Source of the DNA: Anaerolineae bacterium
GTDB taxonomy: Bacteria > Chloroflexota > Anaerolineae > Aggregatilineales > Phototrophicaceae
Length of the DNA: 64,000 nt
Direction of reading: 5' to 3'
NCBI GenBank assembly: GCA_022824465.1
Contig: JAJDZV010000007.1
Location: forward strand, 1-64,000
How positions within the stretch are numbered: position 1 is the stretch's first letter; each line of letters begins with the position of its first letter. The translations under genes and the position numbers were made by a program. The notes under the pieces were generated by a model. The model made no database searches, was not told where the DNA came from, and worked only from the letters and a program-made list of their open reading frames with translations. Shown here in pieces: positions 16,771-25,720 of the stretch.

Positions 16771-17724
16771 ATGCGAGCAGTGAAGATTCTGAGGACACCT
16801 GACGAACGCTTCGCCAATCTGCCGGAATACAAATTCGCGCCGCATTACGCGCAAGTCGGCGATACGCGGCTCCACTTCGTCGATGAAGGCGCGGGCGCTG
16901 ATACCGTGCTCTGCTTGCATGGCGAGCCGACCTGGTCATACCTCTACCGGCGCATGATCCCGCCCCTGGCCGCGCATTGCCGCGTCGTGGCGCCGGACAT
17001 GGTCGGATTCGGCAAGTCCGACAAATACGAAGACGAAGACGACTACAGCTTCCACATGCACTATGGCAGACTTCTGGGATTGATCGAAACGCTGAACCTG
17101 CAAAATATCACGCTGGTCTGCCAGGACTGGGGCGGTTTGCTGGGCTTGACCTTGGCCGCGAACGAAGCGCATCGCTTCGTGCGCCTGGTCGTGCTGAATA
17201 CCTTCCTGCCCACGGGCGGAGAGAAAATCAGCGAGGCTTTCTTGCAGTGGCGCGCCTTCAGCCAGAAGGTTGGCAAGCGCATGCAGATCGGACGGCTGAT
17301 CGCGCAGACAATTACCAACTATCAGCTGCCGGCCGAAATCATCGCCGCCTATGACGCGCCCTACCCCAACGACAGCTACAAAGCCGGCGCGGCCGTGTTT
17401 CCCTCGCTCGTGCCAATCTCGCAGGAGATGCCCGGCGCGGCCGAGATGCGGGCGGCGCGAGAGCAACTTGCGCGCTGGACCAAGCCCGCCCTGGTGATGT
17501 TCAGCGACGGCGACCCGATTCTAGGCGGCGCGGCCAGCTTCTTCCGGCGGCTCATACCCAGCGCCTCTGATCAGCCTAAAATAACGATTCGCGGCGCGGG
17601 CCACTTCCTGCAGGAAGAGCGAGGCGAAGCGATTGCCGGCCAGGTCATCGCCTTCATCAAGCGCACGCCAATTCCGCCGGACCAGCCTCGTGCCGGGGCA
17701 AGCGATAAAGGGACAAGGGCATGA
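16771..17724 (+). CDS. Haloalkane dehalogenase (alpha/beta hydrolase)
   Basis: Haloalkane dehalogenases hydrolyse carbon-halogen bonds to alcohol plus halide. The 317-residue protein starts like subfamily HLD-I (ILRTPDERFANLPEY). It has the oxyanion segment HGEPTWSYLYR and nucleophile Asp119 in CQDWGG, with Trp120 as a halide-stabilising residue. The acid lies in MFSDGDPILGG and the catalytic His in GAGHFLQEERGE. The pentad pattern separates it from ordinary epoxide or ester hydrolases, although assigning natural substrate is not possible. Its stop overlaps the deoC start by 4 bp (ATGA), so the two are co-translated. Confidence 0.9.
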   Translation: MRAVKILRTPDERFANLPEYKFAPHYAQVGDTRLHFVDEGAGADTVLCLHGEPTWSYLYRRMIPPLAAHCRVVAPDMVGFGKSDKYEDEDDYSFHMHYGRLLGLIETLNLQNITLVCQDWGGLLGLTLAANEAHRFVRLVVLNTFLPTGGEKISEAFLQWRAFSQKVGKRMQIGRLIAQTITNYQLPAEIIAAYDAPYPNDSYKAGAAVFPSLVPISQEMPGAAEMRAAREQLARWTKPALVMFSDGDPILGGAASFFRRLIPSASDQPKITIRGAGHFLQEERGEAIAGQVIAFIKRTPIPPDQPRAGASDKGTRA

Positions 17725-18683
17725 CCGCGAACCAGCTGAAACGCAATCCGGGCATCCCGCTGGATATGGGCTGGGTGCGCAATACGACGGTCAATCTCAG
17801 CGCCACCAAGCGCCGCGCCCAGACGCTTGCAACCCGTCGCAGCGTAAAAAAAGATTGGCAGGCGGCTTGGCTGCTGCGGGCTATCACAATGATCGATCTG
17901 ACGACCCTGGCAGGCGACGACACCCCCGGCAAGGTCACCCGGCTCTGCGCCAAGGCGCGGCAGCCATTGCGCCAGGATATCATCGATGCGCTGGATGTCG
18001 CCGCGCTGCAACTGACGGTCGGCGCGGTCTGCGTCTATCATCAACGCGTCAAGGACGCTTTGGCGGCGCTACGAGGCACAGACATACCCGTAGCCGCCGT
18101 CTCCACTGGCTTTCCCGCCGGGCTCAGCCCCTACCCCCAGCGTATCGAAGAGATTCACCAGTCTGTCGAAGCTGGCGCTGACGAGATCGACATCGTCATT
18201 TCACGCGAGCATGTGCTGCGCGGCGATTGGCTGGCGCTTTACGACGAGGTCCGCGAGATGCGGCGCGCCTGTGGCGACGCGCACATAAAAACTATCCTGG
18301 CAACCGGCGAGCTGGGACCGCTCTGGCATGTGGCGCAGGCGAGCAAGGTATGCATGATGGCCGGCGCCGACTTCATCAAAACGAGCACAGGCAAAGAACC
18401 GATGAACGCTACGTTGGAAGTCGGCTTGACCATGGTCCGCGAGATCCGCGCCTATCAAGCGCTGACCGGTTACCAAATTGGCTTCAAACCGGCCGGCGGA
18501 ATCCGCAGCGCCAAAGACGCCCTGAACTGGCTCATCCTCATCAAAGAAGAATTGGGCGACGACTGGCTCAACAGTCGGCTCTTCCGCTTCGGCGCCTCTG
18601 GCTTGCTCACGGACATCGAGCGACAACTCTCCCATCACGTCACCGGACGCTACGCCGCACGGCATCACATGCCTATGGCATAG
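17721..18683 (+). CDS. deoC: Deoxyribose-phosphate aldolase
   Basis: DeoC cleaves 2-deoxyribose-5-phosphate to glyceraldehyde-3-phosphate and acetaldehyde. The 320-residue protein is longer than the short ~220-residue type and resembles the longer branch. It shows EIDIVISREHVL, the Schiff-base lysine in FIKTSTGKE and FKPAGGIRSAKDAL. It is coupled to the dehalogenase upstream and followed 78 bp later by a PucR regulator. I see no other deoxynucleoside catabolic gene nearby. Confidence 0.95.
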   Translation: MTANQLKRNPGIPLDMGWVRNTTVNLSATKRRAQTLATRRSVKKDWQAAWLLRAITMIDLTTLAGDDTPGKVTRLCAKARQPLRQDIIDALDVAALQLTVGAVCVYHQRVKDALAALRGTDIPVAAVSTGFPAGLSPYPQRIEEIHQSVEAGADEIDIVISREHVLRGDWLALYDEVREMRRACGDAHIKTILATGELGPLWHVAQASKVCMMAGADFIKTSTGKEPMNATLEVGLTMVREIRAYQALTGYQIGFKPAGGIRSAKDALNWLILIKEELGDDWLNSRLFRFGASGLLTDIERQLSHHVTGRYAARHHMPMA

Positions 18684-18761
18684 AGCCGCGCCTTTGCGTC
18701 TTTCCGCCGTCAACTCTATACTTCCCTGCAATGGCAATTTGGAACTGCCGTCCGCCCGACC

Positions 18762-20387
18762 ATGCTTACTCTGCTTGAAGCGCTGCAATTGCCCATACTG
18801 CGGAACTCCCGCCTTGTCGCCGGCGCCGGCGGATTGGAGCGCGCGATACGCTGGGCGCACAACCCCGGCGTTCCCGATGCCGCCGACTGGCTTCATGGCG
18901 GCGAGCTCGTCCTGACCACCGTCAGCCATATGCCAGCGGCGCCGGCCGCGCAATGCGAATACCTGCGCCAGTTGGCTGAACGCGGCGTCGTCGCCGTGGT
19001 CATCACCATCGGCACGCTGGTCGACGAAATCCCCCAATACCTGCGCGCCATCGGCGATGAGCTGGACCTGCCGCTGATCGAACTGCCTTATCAGACGCGC
19101 TTTGTCGATATCGCCAAGGTCATAAACGAGCGGATCGCCGAAGACAACCTGGACACGATCAGCCGCGCGCTTACCATCCAACAGCAATTGTCGCGTCTGG
19201 TCCTCGAAGGCGGCGGCTTTCCCGAGCTGGCGGAAATGCTGGCAGATCAGGTCGGGCATTCAATCAGCATCGAGAACGACCGCTTTGAAGCCATCGCCAA
19301 TCGCAATATCGCCGCGGTCGATTCGGCGCGGCGCTACACGATCAAACACGGTCGCACCAATCCCCGGCTGGTCGAAGCCCTCGAAGACGAATATCTGCCC
19401 AGGATTCGCGCGACGCTGCGGCCCCTGCAACTGCCAGCCATGCCGCGCTTGGGCTTGGAGATGGAGCGCTTGCTGGCGCCGATCGTCGTGCAGGGCGAGA
19501 TTTACGGCTATATGTGGATCATCGCCGATGTCCACGCTCTATCGCCCATCGACCTAATGGCGATTGAGATCGGCGCGACAGTCGCCGCCTTGCTCATGCT
19601 CTACCAAGAGTCGCGTCAAGCCGCGGAAGCGTCGCTTAAGGGCAGCCTGATGGCGCAACTGATTGAAGGCGAAGGCGCCAGCGAAACCATCCTGCGCGAT
19701 CAATCGCTACGTTACGGGGTCGATCTGCGCTTGCCCTGGCGAATGCTGCTCGTCAACGTCAGCGACCAACAACCGCCCACCGCGACGCGCGCCTACCGCA
19801 CGATCAATCATTTGCTGGCTATCGACAAGCGCCAGGCGGTCGCCGCCCAATTCGCCGGGCAAGTGGTCATCTTGGCGCAGGCCGAAGAAGATACCGAAGC
19901 GATGACGCAAGCGATCATTAACCAATTGGAAAACGGCGAAGGCAGCTTGAAGATCGCTATCACCCGCCGATTCAGCGGTATGGACCAGGTCGGCGCCGCC
20001 CATCGACAATGCCACGAAGTGCTGGCGATTGGCCAGCGCCTCGATAAACGCAGCCATGCGCACCGCTTTGAAGACTTGGGTTATATCCACACGCTCTATC
20101 ACGCCGGGCGAGTCGGCTTGACCCAGAACGAATACGCGCCGATCCTGCGCCGGCTCCTGGACGAGCGCCAGACCGACCTCTTCCGCACCCTGGAGACCTA
20201 CCTGGACGCGGGCGGCAACAGCGTGCAAACCTCCGAAGCGCTGCATATTCACCGCAGCACCTTGAACTACCGCTTGGCGCGTATACGAGATATCTGCGAA
20301 GTCGACCTCTCCGCGCCGGCCACCCGTCTCAACTTGCAGATCGCGCTGAAACTCATGCGGCTCTTTGACAATCTCAATCTCGACTAA
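18762..20387 (+). CDS. PucR-family transcriptional regulator
   Basis: The 541-residue protein has an N-terminal purine catabolism regulator-like domain (residues 1-125, with WAHNPGVPDAADWLHGGELVLTT). A central GAF-like segment and a GGDEF-like linker domain follow. The C-terminal PucR helix-turn-helix reads ALHIHRSTLNYRLARIRDIC. PucR proteins are cytoplasmic activators or repressors of nearby catabolic operons. Position directly after dehalogenase-deoC suggests it controls that unit, which is an inference. Its stop shares a CTAA tetranucleotide with the convergent acpS stop. Confidence 0.9.
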   Translation: MLTLLEALQLPILRNSRLVAGAGGLERAIRWAHNPGVPDAADWLHGGELVLTTVSHMPAAPAAQCEYLRQLAERGVVAVVITIGTLVDEIPQYLRAIGDELDLPLIELPYQTRFVDIAKVINERIAEDNLDTISRALTIQQQLSRLVLEGGGFPELAEMLADQVGHSISIENDRFEAIANRNIAAVDSARRYTIKHGRTNPRLVEALEDEYLPRIRATLRPLQLPAMPRLGLEMERLLAPIVVQGEIYGYMWIIADVHALSPIDLMAIEIGATVAALLMLYQESRQAAEASLKGSLMAQLIEGEGASETILRDQSLRYGVDLRLPWRMLLVNVSDQQPPTATRAYRTINHLLAIDKRQAVAAQFAGQVVILAQAEEDTEAMTQAIINQLENGEGSLKIAITRRFSGMDQVGAAHRQCHEVLAIGQRLDKRSHAHRFEDLGYIHTLYHAGRVGLTQNEYAPILRRLLDERQTDLFRTLETYLDAGGNSVQTSEALHIHRSTLNYRLARIRDICEVDLSAPATRLNLQIALKLMRLFDNLNLD

Positions 20388-20755
20388 TCCGCCGATTTGG
20401 CGACAGCGACCGCGATGGCCTGCGTCTTACTGTGCGACAGGCTGATATCCCAGTCGTTTAACTTCAATTCATGCGCCAATGACCGAGCCGCGCCATGCAA
20501 CTCCAGCCGCGGACGCCGGCTTTCCGCATCCGTCCGTATCTCGATTTCCACCCAGCGGACATCGCCGATCCCGGTGCCGAGCGCCTTGGCCACCGCTTCC
20601 TTGGCGGCGAAACGCGCAGCCAAGCGCACCGGATGATCCCCGCAGTCATGCCGCTCGCCCTCAGTGAAGAAGCGCTTAAGAAACCGCTCGCCGAAGCGCT
20701 CGATGCCCCCAGCGATCCGCTCGCATTCGATCATGTCAATGCCGCAGCGTATCAC
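20384..20755 (-). CDS. acpS: Holo-[acyl-carrier-protein] synthase
   Basis: AcpS transfers 4'-phosphopantetheine from CoA to acyl carrier protein. The 123-residue form from the GTG at 20755 has the conserved GIDMIECERI start, FLKRFFTEGE and ARFAAKEAVAKALGTG with the metal-binding Glu. The GTG is supported by AGGA about 6 bp upstream and by the family length; the ORF-track start at 20845 adds 30 unlikely Arg-rich residues. The C-terminal DWDISLSHSKTQAIA is typical. Confidence 0.92.
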   Translation of the reverse strand: MIRCGIDMIECERIAGGIERFGERFLKRFFTEGERHDCGDHPVRLAARFAAKEAVAKALGTGIGDVRWVEIEIRTDAESRRPRLELHGAARSLAHELKLNDWDISLSHSKTQAIAVAVAKSAD

Positions 20756-20946
20756 GCTAATCCTGGCCTTCTCGTCGAGCCGCGCTCTGATAACGCAGCG
20801 ACTTCTCCACCGGGCGATACTACCCCTAGCCAGCCTTCGATACAATAGGCGCCGCGCGCTGACAAAGCCTGCCCGATTCGCTAGCGCGTTTTCCCGATGT
20901 CTGCGAAAATCGCATTGATGACAGATTCACCCAGACAGAGGCATCA

Positions 20947-21543
20947 ATGATCGCTCGTTTGTGTTTATCTTCATGCGTCATCATCATCGCTCTTCTAGTC
21001 AGCGCTTGTGCCGGCGCGGAAAACAGCGCGCCAGAGCCGACGCCAATTCAATGGCAGCGCGTCACCTTCTTCGCCGACCGGCTACAACCCGGCTTCGCCC
21101 TGAACATCCCCGCCGATTGGCGCTACGAAGTGAGCGATACCGGCGTCATCGTCTTCAACTATCCCCGCCTGCTGGCGCTTGAGAGCGACGATGCCGATCT
21201 GCCACGTGGCTCGATCATCGCCAATCTTACCATGCTGTCCGCCCATGACGTGCAATTGATCGGCGCGCGCAACGCCGCCAGCATCCTGGACGCCTTCATC
21301 GGCGCGGCCTCAGATGTCCGCCTGGGTCCGACATACCAAGCTGCCGAAACCATCGCGCTCAACGGTCGAGACAGCGCCCAGTTCTTCGTCAGCATCGACG
21401 GCAGCGACAGCCTGCTGCTGGCTCTGGACCTGTCCGGCAACTACGTAATGGCGATCCTGGTCGCGCCCGAAGGCGAGCTGGCGCGCCAGTCACAACTCCT
21501 CAATCTGATTTTCGGCTCAATCGAATTGCGTCTCTCCCAGTAG
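20947..21543 (+). CDS. Putative lipoprotein of unknown function
   Basis: The 198-residue protein has a signal peptide and lipobox LLVSAC (Cys21). A Pro-rich linker and a soluble beta-rich domain follow (FALNIPADWRYEV; GTIP-free core ending IFGSIELRLSQ). The core resembles extracellular domains that begin with a wall- or surface-proximal binding sheet, but I do not recognise the family. It stands alone between acpS and a methyltransferase gene, each on its own promoter region. Confidence 0.75.
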   Translation: MIARLCLSSCVIIIALLVSACAGAENSAPEPTPIQWQRVTFFADRLQPGFALNIPADWRYEVSDTGVIVFNYPRLLALESDDADLPRGSIIANLTMLSAHDVQLIGARNAASILDAFIGAASDVRLGPTYQAAETIALNGRDSAQFFVSIDGSDSLLLALDLSGNYVMAILVAPEGELARQSQLLNLIFGSIELRLSQ

Positions 21544-21645
21544 ACGGGACCCGGTCTGTGAACCGATCCTCGACATCAGCGCCGCCTGCCCGTCGTCAAT
21601 GCTCAGCGACGCCCGCTGTCTGCAGAGCGCCAGGCGGGACCACCC

Positions 21646-22320
21646 ATGGCTAGCTTACGCTTTCGTCTTAGGCAACAGGTTTGGCGCCTGTCTGCCCCAC
21701 GCAAGATCCGACGCTATCTGGCGAGCGCGCCAGTGGCGAAACTGCAAATCGGCAGCGGGCACAATCTGCTCGCCGGCTGGTTAAATACGACCCTTTACCC
21801 GCTCGAGCCGGGCACGGTTTATCTCGACGCGCGCCGCCCATTCCCGCTTCCGGATGCCTCGCTGGATTATATCTTCAGCGAACACCTCATCGAGCATCTC
21901 GAATTCGACGAAGCGCGGTCAATGCTGCGCGAATGCCATCGCGCGCTGAAGCCCGGCGGACGCATGCGCATCGCCACCCCAGACCTAAAGCAAATCATCG
22001 CCCTATACACACAGCCCGACGGCGCGGACCAAGCCAGCTACATTCGCTGGATCATGTCGACCTTTCGCTCCCAATTCGGCGACTTCAGTCCGGCGCATGC
22101 CATCAACCAGTCCTTCCACGGCTGGCGTCACAAGTTCATCTACGATGAACCGACCTTGACGCAAGCGCTAGCGGACGCCGGCTTTTGCCGCGTGATGCGC
22201 TTCCAGCCCGGCGAAAGCGACGTCGACGGCTTGCGCGGTCTTGAGCGGCACGGCCGCTACGTCGGCAATGAGCAAGCCATGCGCTATGAAACCATGGTCT
22301 ATGAAGCCATGAAGCCGTGA
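21646..22320 (+). CDS. SAM-dependent methyltransferase (type 11)
   Basis: The 224-residue protein has a short basic N-terminus, then LQIGSGHNLLAGWLN, a SAM-binding loop of the class I fold. YIFSEHLIEHLEFDEA and ALKPGGRMRIATPDL follow, the post-I and motif III regions. This type is common beside glycan and envelope genes, where it methylates sugars or lipids, but the substrate is unknown here. The start was taken from the ORF; the frame is uninterrupted. Confidence 0.85.
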   Translation: MASLRFRLRQQVWRLSAPRKIRRYLASAPVAKLQIGSGHNLLAGWLNTTLYPLEPGTVYLDARRPFPLPDASLDYIFSEHLIEHLEFDEARSMLRECHRALKPGGRMRIATPDLKQIIALYTQPDGADQASYIRWIMSTFRSQFGDFSPAHAINQSFHGWRHKFIYDEPTLTQALADAGFCRVMRFQPGESDVDGLRGLERHGRYVGNEQAMRYETMVYEAMKP

Positions 22321-22359
22321 CGGCCGACGGGACGCGACCGTCGCGTCAGCGCTTGCGAA

Positions 22360-22557
22360 TCACGCCTTGCGCTTCCGTCGACAGCGATATATGTCCAGCG
22401 CGGCGACAATAATCAAACCAGCAGCCAGAACCGGTACCGCAAATCCTGTCATCACACCCGACACCCGGTTTCCCAAGTTACGCGCCCATTGTACCGACCA
22501 TTGCGCGATGTCTGCCAACGACTCCCGGAAACAAGGCGCGAAATTAGCTGTCCCCAT
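22360..22557 (-). CDS. Possible small single-pass membrane protein
   Basis: This 65-residue ORF has an amphipathic N-terminus and a single strong hydrophobic segment (FAVPVLAAGLIIVAALDIY), ending in a basic tail (RCRRKRKA). That layout is sensible for a small N-out or N-in membrane protein. The start has only a weak GGAA ten bases upstream, and an ORF of similar length runs on the opposite strand, so it may be chance. Confidence 0.35.
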   Translation of the reverse strand: MGTANFAPCFRESLADIAQWSVQWARNLGNRVSGVMTGFAVPVLAAGLIIVAALDIYRCRRKRKA

Positions 22558-22615
22558 CTTGAGCGTTTTCCGCTAACATACTGCGCTTGATGCAATTGAT
22601 TGAGGGTGTACGCGC

Positions 22616-22927
22616 ATGCCTATATATACCTATCGCCGCGAGGACGGCACCACCTTTGACTTCCGCCAACAATTCCGCGATAGCCCGCTCGAAATATGCC
22701 CGACAACTGGTCAGGGCGTCTCCCGCGTGATCCAACCGGCGGGCATCATTTTCAAAGGCAGCGGATTCTACGTGAATGACAACAACAAAGCGAAGAATCC
22801 CGCCAAGCCGACTGGCAACGGTGAAAACGGCAAGTCCCCGGCAACGGACAAGCAAAGCGAAACCAAGACTGAGAAGAAGTCCGAGACTAAAGGCGACAAA
22901 GCCAAGGCTGCGCCCAGCCCAAGCTAA
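22616..22927 (+). CDS. FmdB-like small regulatory protein lacking the first zinc pair
   Basis: The N-terminus MPIYTYRREDGTTFDF matches the FmdB zinc-ribbon family, whose members normally read MPIYEYRCxxCG. Here the first CxxC is replaced by RREDG, and only one Cys (EICPTTGQG) remains of the second pair. FIFKGSGFYVND-like text follows, as in the family. The C-terminal 40 residues are Lys/Glu-rich and low complexity. The role in the cell is unknown; zinc binding is unlikely with one Cys. It lies 39 bp before the SixA-nitroreductase gene. Confidence 0.75.
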   Translation: MPIYTYRREDGTTFDFRQQFRDSPLEICPTTGQGVSRVIQPAGIIFKGSGFYVNDNNKAKNPAKPTGNGENGKSPATDKQSETKTEKKSETKGDKAKAAPSPS

Positions 22928-22966
22928 AGCGCCGCGACTCTACAGCCGGCTACCAGGACAACCAGT

Positions 22967-24085
22967 ATGCGACTCTACCTCGTCAGGCATGGCATCGCCG
23001 AAGACTTCGCTGACAGCGACTTCGCCCGCCAATTGACCGCCCGTGGCCGGCGCCGCGTGAAAACTGCCGCCGCGGTAATGAAACGATTGAATCTGCGCCC
23101 GGCGCGAGTTTACAGCAGTCCGCGCGCCCGCGCCCGCCAAACCGCCGAGATAATCGCCGATGCGCTCGACCTGCCCGTGATCATCGCGGAACAGGTCAAC
23201 TTCGGATTTGAGCTCAGTGACATCAACAGACTCACCCGCGACCTACGAGTCGACGACGAGGTCATGTTTGTCGGGCACAATCCCGATATGAGTCTGTTGA
23301 CGCATCAACTGACCGGCGTTGACGTATCAATGAAGAAGGGCGGCTTGGCGCGCATTGATGTCCCCGGCAAACAGGCGCGCGACGGCGAACTGGTCTGGCT
23401 CATCGCGCCGCGAGTCTTCGACGCGCTCGGCAAGTCCCGCATGCCGTCGCCCGTTCGGTCAGTCAGCCTGTCGACGCCGCCACAGAAACTTCCCCAAAGT
23501 CAACACGCATTGCACCGCCTGATTCGCCATCGCTGGAGTCCCGTTGGCTTTGATCGCGAGCGCAATATCAAGCGTGCGACCCTGCTCAGCATACTTGAGG
23601 CGGCGCGCTGGGCGCCTTCATCCTCCAATATCCAGCCCTGGCGCTTTATCGTCGGCCCGCGCGACAACCAGGCGGAATTCCAGAAGATCTTGTCCGTATT
23701 GGCGGAGGGCAACCAAGCCTGGGCGCGACATGCAGCCCTTCTCATGATCGCCGTGACGCACGTAGAACCGAAGCCTGGGCGGACCTATCGCCACGCGGGC
23801 CATGACCTGGGCCAGGCGATCGCCCAGATGGCGCTGCAGGCGCTGGACTATGGCATCTATACGCATCAAATGGCTGGCTTCTCACCCGAAAAGGCGCGCG
23901 AACTTTACCAAGTGCCAGACGACTTTGAGCCCTTTACCGCCATTGCCCTGGGCTACCGCACAAGCGATCTACGGCATCTCGGCGACAGGCAGCGCGCGCG
24001 AGAGTCGTCTCAGCGCGAAAGACGACCGCTCAGCGAAATGATATTTAGCGCCGCCTGGGGCGAGACGGCGGACTTCACCGAGTGA
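22967..24085 (+). CDS. Fusion of SixA-like phosphohistidine phosphatase and nitroreductase-family domain
   Basis: Residues 1-165 form a histidine phosphatase of the SixA branch: LVRHGIAEDF with His8, SSPRARARQTAEI and MFVGHNPDMS with the second His. Residues ~185-350 form a nitroreductase-like FMN domain: RHRWSPVGF, ILEAARWAPSSSNIQPWRFIV and GHDLGQAIAQMALQALDYGI. One uninterrupted frame carries both, joined by a Pro/Ser-rich linker, so this is a real fusion unless an indel error removed a stop. SixA removes phosphate from histidine phosphotransfer proteins; the second domain would be an NAD(P)H-dependent flavin reductase. No joint function is known to me. Confidence 0.88.
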   Translation: MRLYLVRHGIAEDFADSDFARQLTARGRRRVKTAAAVMKRLNLRPARVYSSPRARARQTAEIIADALDLPVIIAEQVNFGFELSDINRLTRDLRVDDEVMFVGHNPDMSLLTHQLTGVDVSMKKGGLARIDVPGKQARDGELVWLIAPRVFDALGKSRMPSPVRSVSLSTPPQKLPQSQHALHRLIRHRWSPVGFDRERNIKRATLLSILEAARWAPSSSNIQPWRFIVGPRDNQAEFQKILSVLAEGNQAWARHAALLMIAVTHVEPKPGRTYRHAGHDLGQAIAQMALQALDYGIYTHQMAGFSPEKARELYQVPDDFEPFTAIALGYRTSDLRHLGDRQRARESSQRERRPLSEMIFSAAWGETADFTE

Positions 24086-24160
24086 AGCTCCCGGCCGCAA
24101 GCGCAGTCTATTCGCATCGCTGATGCCGCAGTCCGCGCCAGGAAAAGTTTCCCAGCCAAG

Positions 24161-25720
24161 GTGACCGGTTTGCACGATCTGAAACGAGGCGGCATCGCAG
24201 TCATCGACTTCGGCTCGCAGTATACCCAGCTCATCGCACGCCGCGTCCGCGAGCTTGGCGTCTACTCGGAAGTCTACGCCAGCGACGCCAACCCCAAGCA
24301 GCTCATCCAGCATCAGCCGGCCGGCTTCATCCTCTCCGGCGGTCCGGCAAGTGTCTACGAACAAAACGCGCCCCAATTGCCGGCAGCACTAGCCCAAAGC
24401 GACAAACCCGTGCTCGGCATCTGTTACGGTATGCAACTGCTCGCGCAAGCCAGCGGCGGCAAAGTCTCCCCCTCCGCGTCGCGCGAATACGGTCCCGCCA
24501 CTATCACCCATCGCGCGCGCAGTCCGCTCTTTGACGGGTTGGCGTCGGAACTAACCGTCTGGATGTCGCACGGCGATCGCCTGGAAGCGCCGCCCCCGGG
24601 GTATCACGCCCTTGCCGAATCTGACAACTCGCCCTGCGCCGCAATCGGCGACATGAGGCGCAACCGCTACGGCGTTCAATTCCACCCCGAAGTACGTCAC
24701 AGCCCGCAAGGCGCGGCGATCTTGAGCAACTTCCTGTTCCGGATCTGCGCTTGCCAAAAGAACTGGTCCGCCGAAGCCTTCATCGGCGACGCAGTCGCCA
24801 AGATCCGCGCCCAGGTCAAGAACGAGCGCGTCCTGCTGGCTTTGAGCGGCGGCGTCGACTCGGCTGTTGCCGGCGCCTTGATCCACCGCGCGATTGGCGA
24901 GCGGCTCACCTGCGTCTTTGTCGATCACGGCTTGCTTAGACAAGACGAGGCGCAGCAGGTCGCGCGCGTATTCCGCCATGAACTTGGCATGAATCTCATC
25001 GCGGTCAATGCCGTCGAGTCATTCTTGAGCGCCCTTCGGGGCTTGACCGAGCCCGAATCCAAGCGCAAAGCCATCGGCAAAGTCTTCGTCGATGTCTTCA
25101 GTCAAGAGGCGCGCCACCTCCGCGATATCCGTTTTCTGGCGCAGGGCACCATCTATCCCGATATCATCGAAAGCGCCGCCGACAGCAAAAGCGCCAAGAC
25201 CATCAAATCCCATCACAACGTGGGCGGCTTGCCCGCTGATCTCCGCTTTGAACTTGTAGAGCCGCTGCGCGATTGCTTCAAAGACGAAGTGCGCGCGATC
25301 GGCGCCGCCCTTGGTTTGCCCGATGCCATCGTCTGGCGGCAGCCCTTCCCCGGTCCCGGCCTGGCGATACGCTGCCTCGGCGCACTTACCTGGGAGCGCC
25401 TGGAGAAACTGCGCGCCGCTGATGCCATCTTCACCAGCGAATTGGATGCGGCCGGACTGCTGAGGCGCGGCACCGCGCAGAGCTTCGCCGTCTTGCTGCC
25501 CGTGAAAAGCGTCGGCGTCATGGGCGACAAACGAAGCTATGAAGAGGTCTTGGTCTTACGCTCTGTCACCACTGACGATTTCATGACGGCTGATTGGGCG
25601 CGCTTGCCCTATGACTTGCTGGCGCGGGTAAGCGCGCGCATCGTCAACGAAGTCGCCGGTATCAACCGCGTCGCCTACGACATCACCAGCAAACCGCCCG
25701 GCACCATCGAGTGGGAATGA
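24161..25720 (+). CDS. guaA: GMP synthase (glutamine-hydrolysing)
   Basis: GuaA converts XMP to GMP using glutamine and ATP. The 519-residue protein has a class I amidotransferase domain with [15 protein letters not shown], catalytic Cys in LGICYGMQ and His in QFHPEV. The ATP pyrophosphatase domain has the P-loop [12 protein letters not shown], and the dimerisation domain ends PPGTIEWE. The GTG start at 24161 has a distant AGGAAA; a TTG at 24170 preceded by AAGGTGA is an alternative. No purine riboswitch is visible upstream. Confidence 0.97.
   Translation: MTGLHDLKRGGIAVIDFGSQYTQLIARRVRELGVYSEVYASDANPKQLIQHQPAGFILSGGPASVYEQNAPQLPAALAQSDKPVLGICYGMQLLAQASGGKVSPSASREYGPATITHRARSPLFDGLASELTVWMSHGDRLEAPPPGYHALAESDNSPCAAIGDMRRNRYGVQFHPEVRHSPQGAAILSNFLFRICACQKNWSAEAFIGDAVAKIRAQVKNERVLLALSGGVDSAVAGALIHRAIGERLTCVFVDHGLLRQDEAQQVARVFRHELGMNLIAVNAVESFLSALRGLTEPESKRKAIGKVFVDVFSQEARHLRDIRFLAQGTIYPDIIESAADSKSAKTIKSHHNVGGLPADLRFELVEPLRDCFKDEVRAIGAALGLPDAIVWRQPFPGPGLAIRCLGALTWERLEKLRAADAIFTSELDAAGLLRRGTAQSFAVLLPVKSVGVMGDKRSYEEVLVLRSVTTDDFMTADWARLPYDLLARVSARIVNEVAGINRVAYDITSKPPGTIEWE

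Noticed and set aside
15345-16802. 485-residue plus-strand ORF opposite prfA/prmC
   Set aside because: Antisense to two essential, motif-supported genes; no domain seen.
18201-19259. 352-residue minus-strand ORF opposite deoC/PucR
   Set aside because: Long, but antisense to two firmly assigned genes; Gln/Asp/Ala-rich, no domain. A GC-rich shadow frame.
24086-24160. Purine riboswitch upstream of guaA
   Set aside because: The 75-bp gap has none of the conserved purine aptamer loops.
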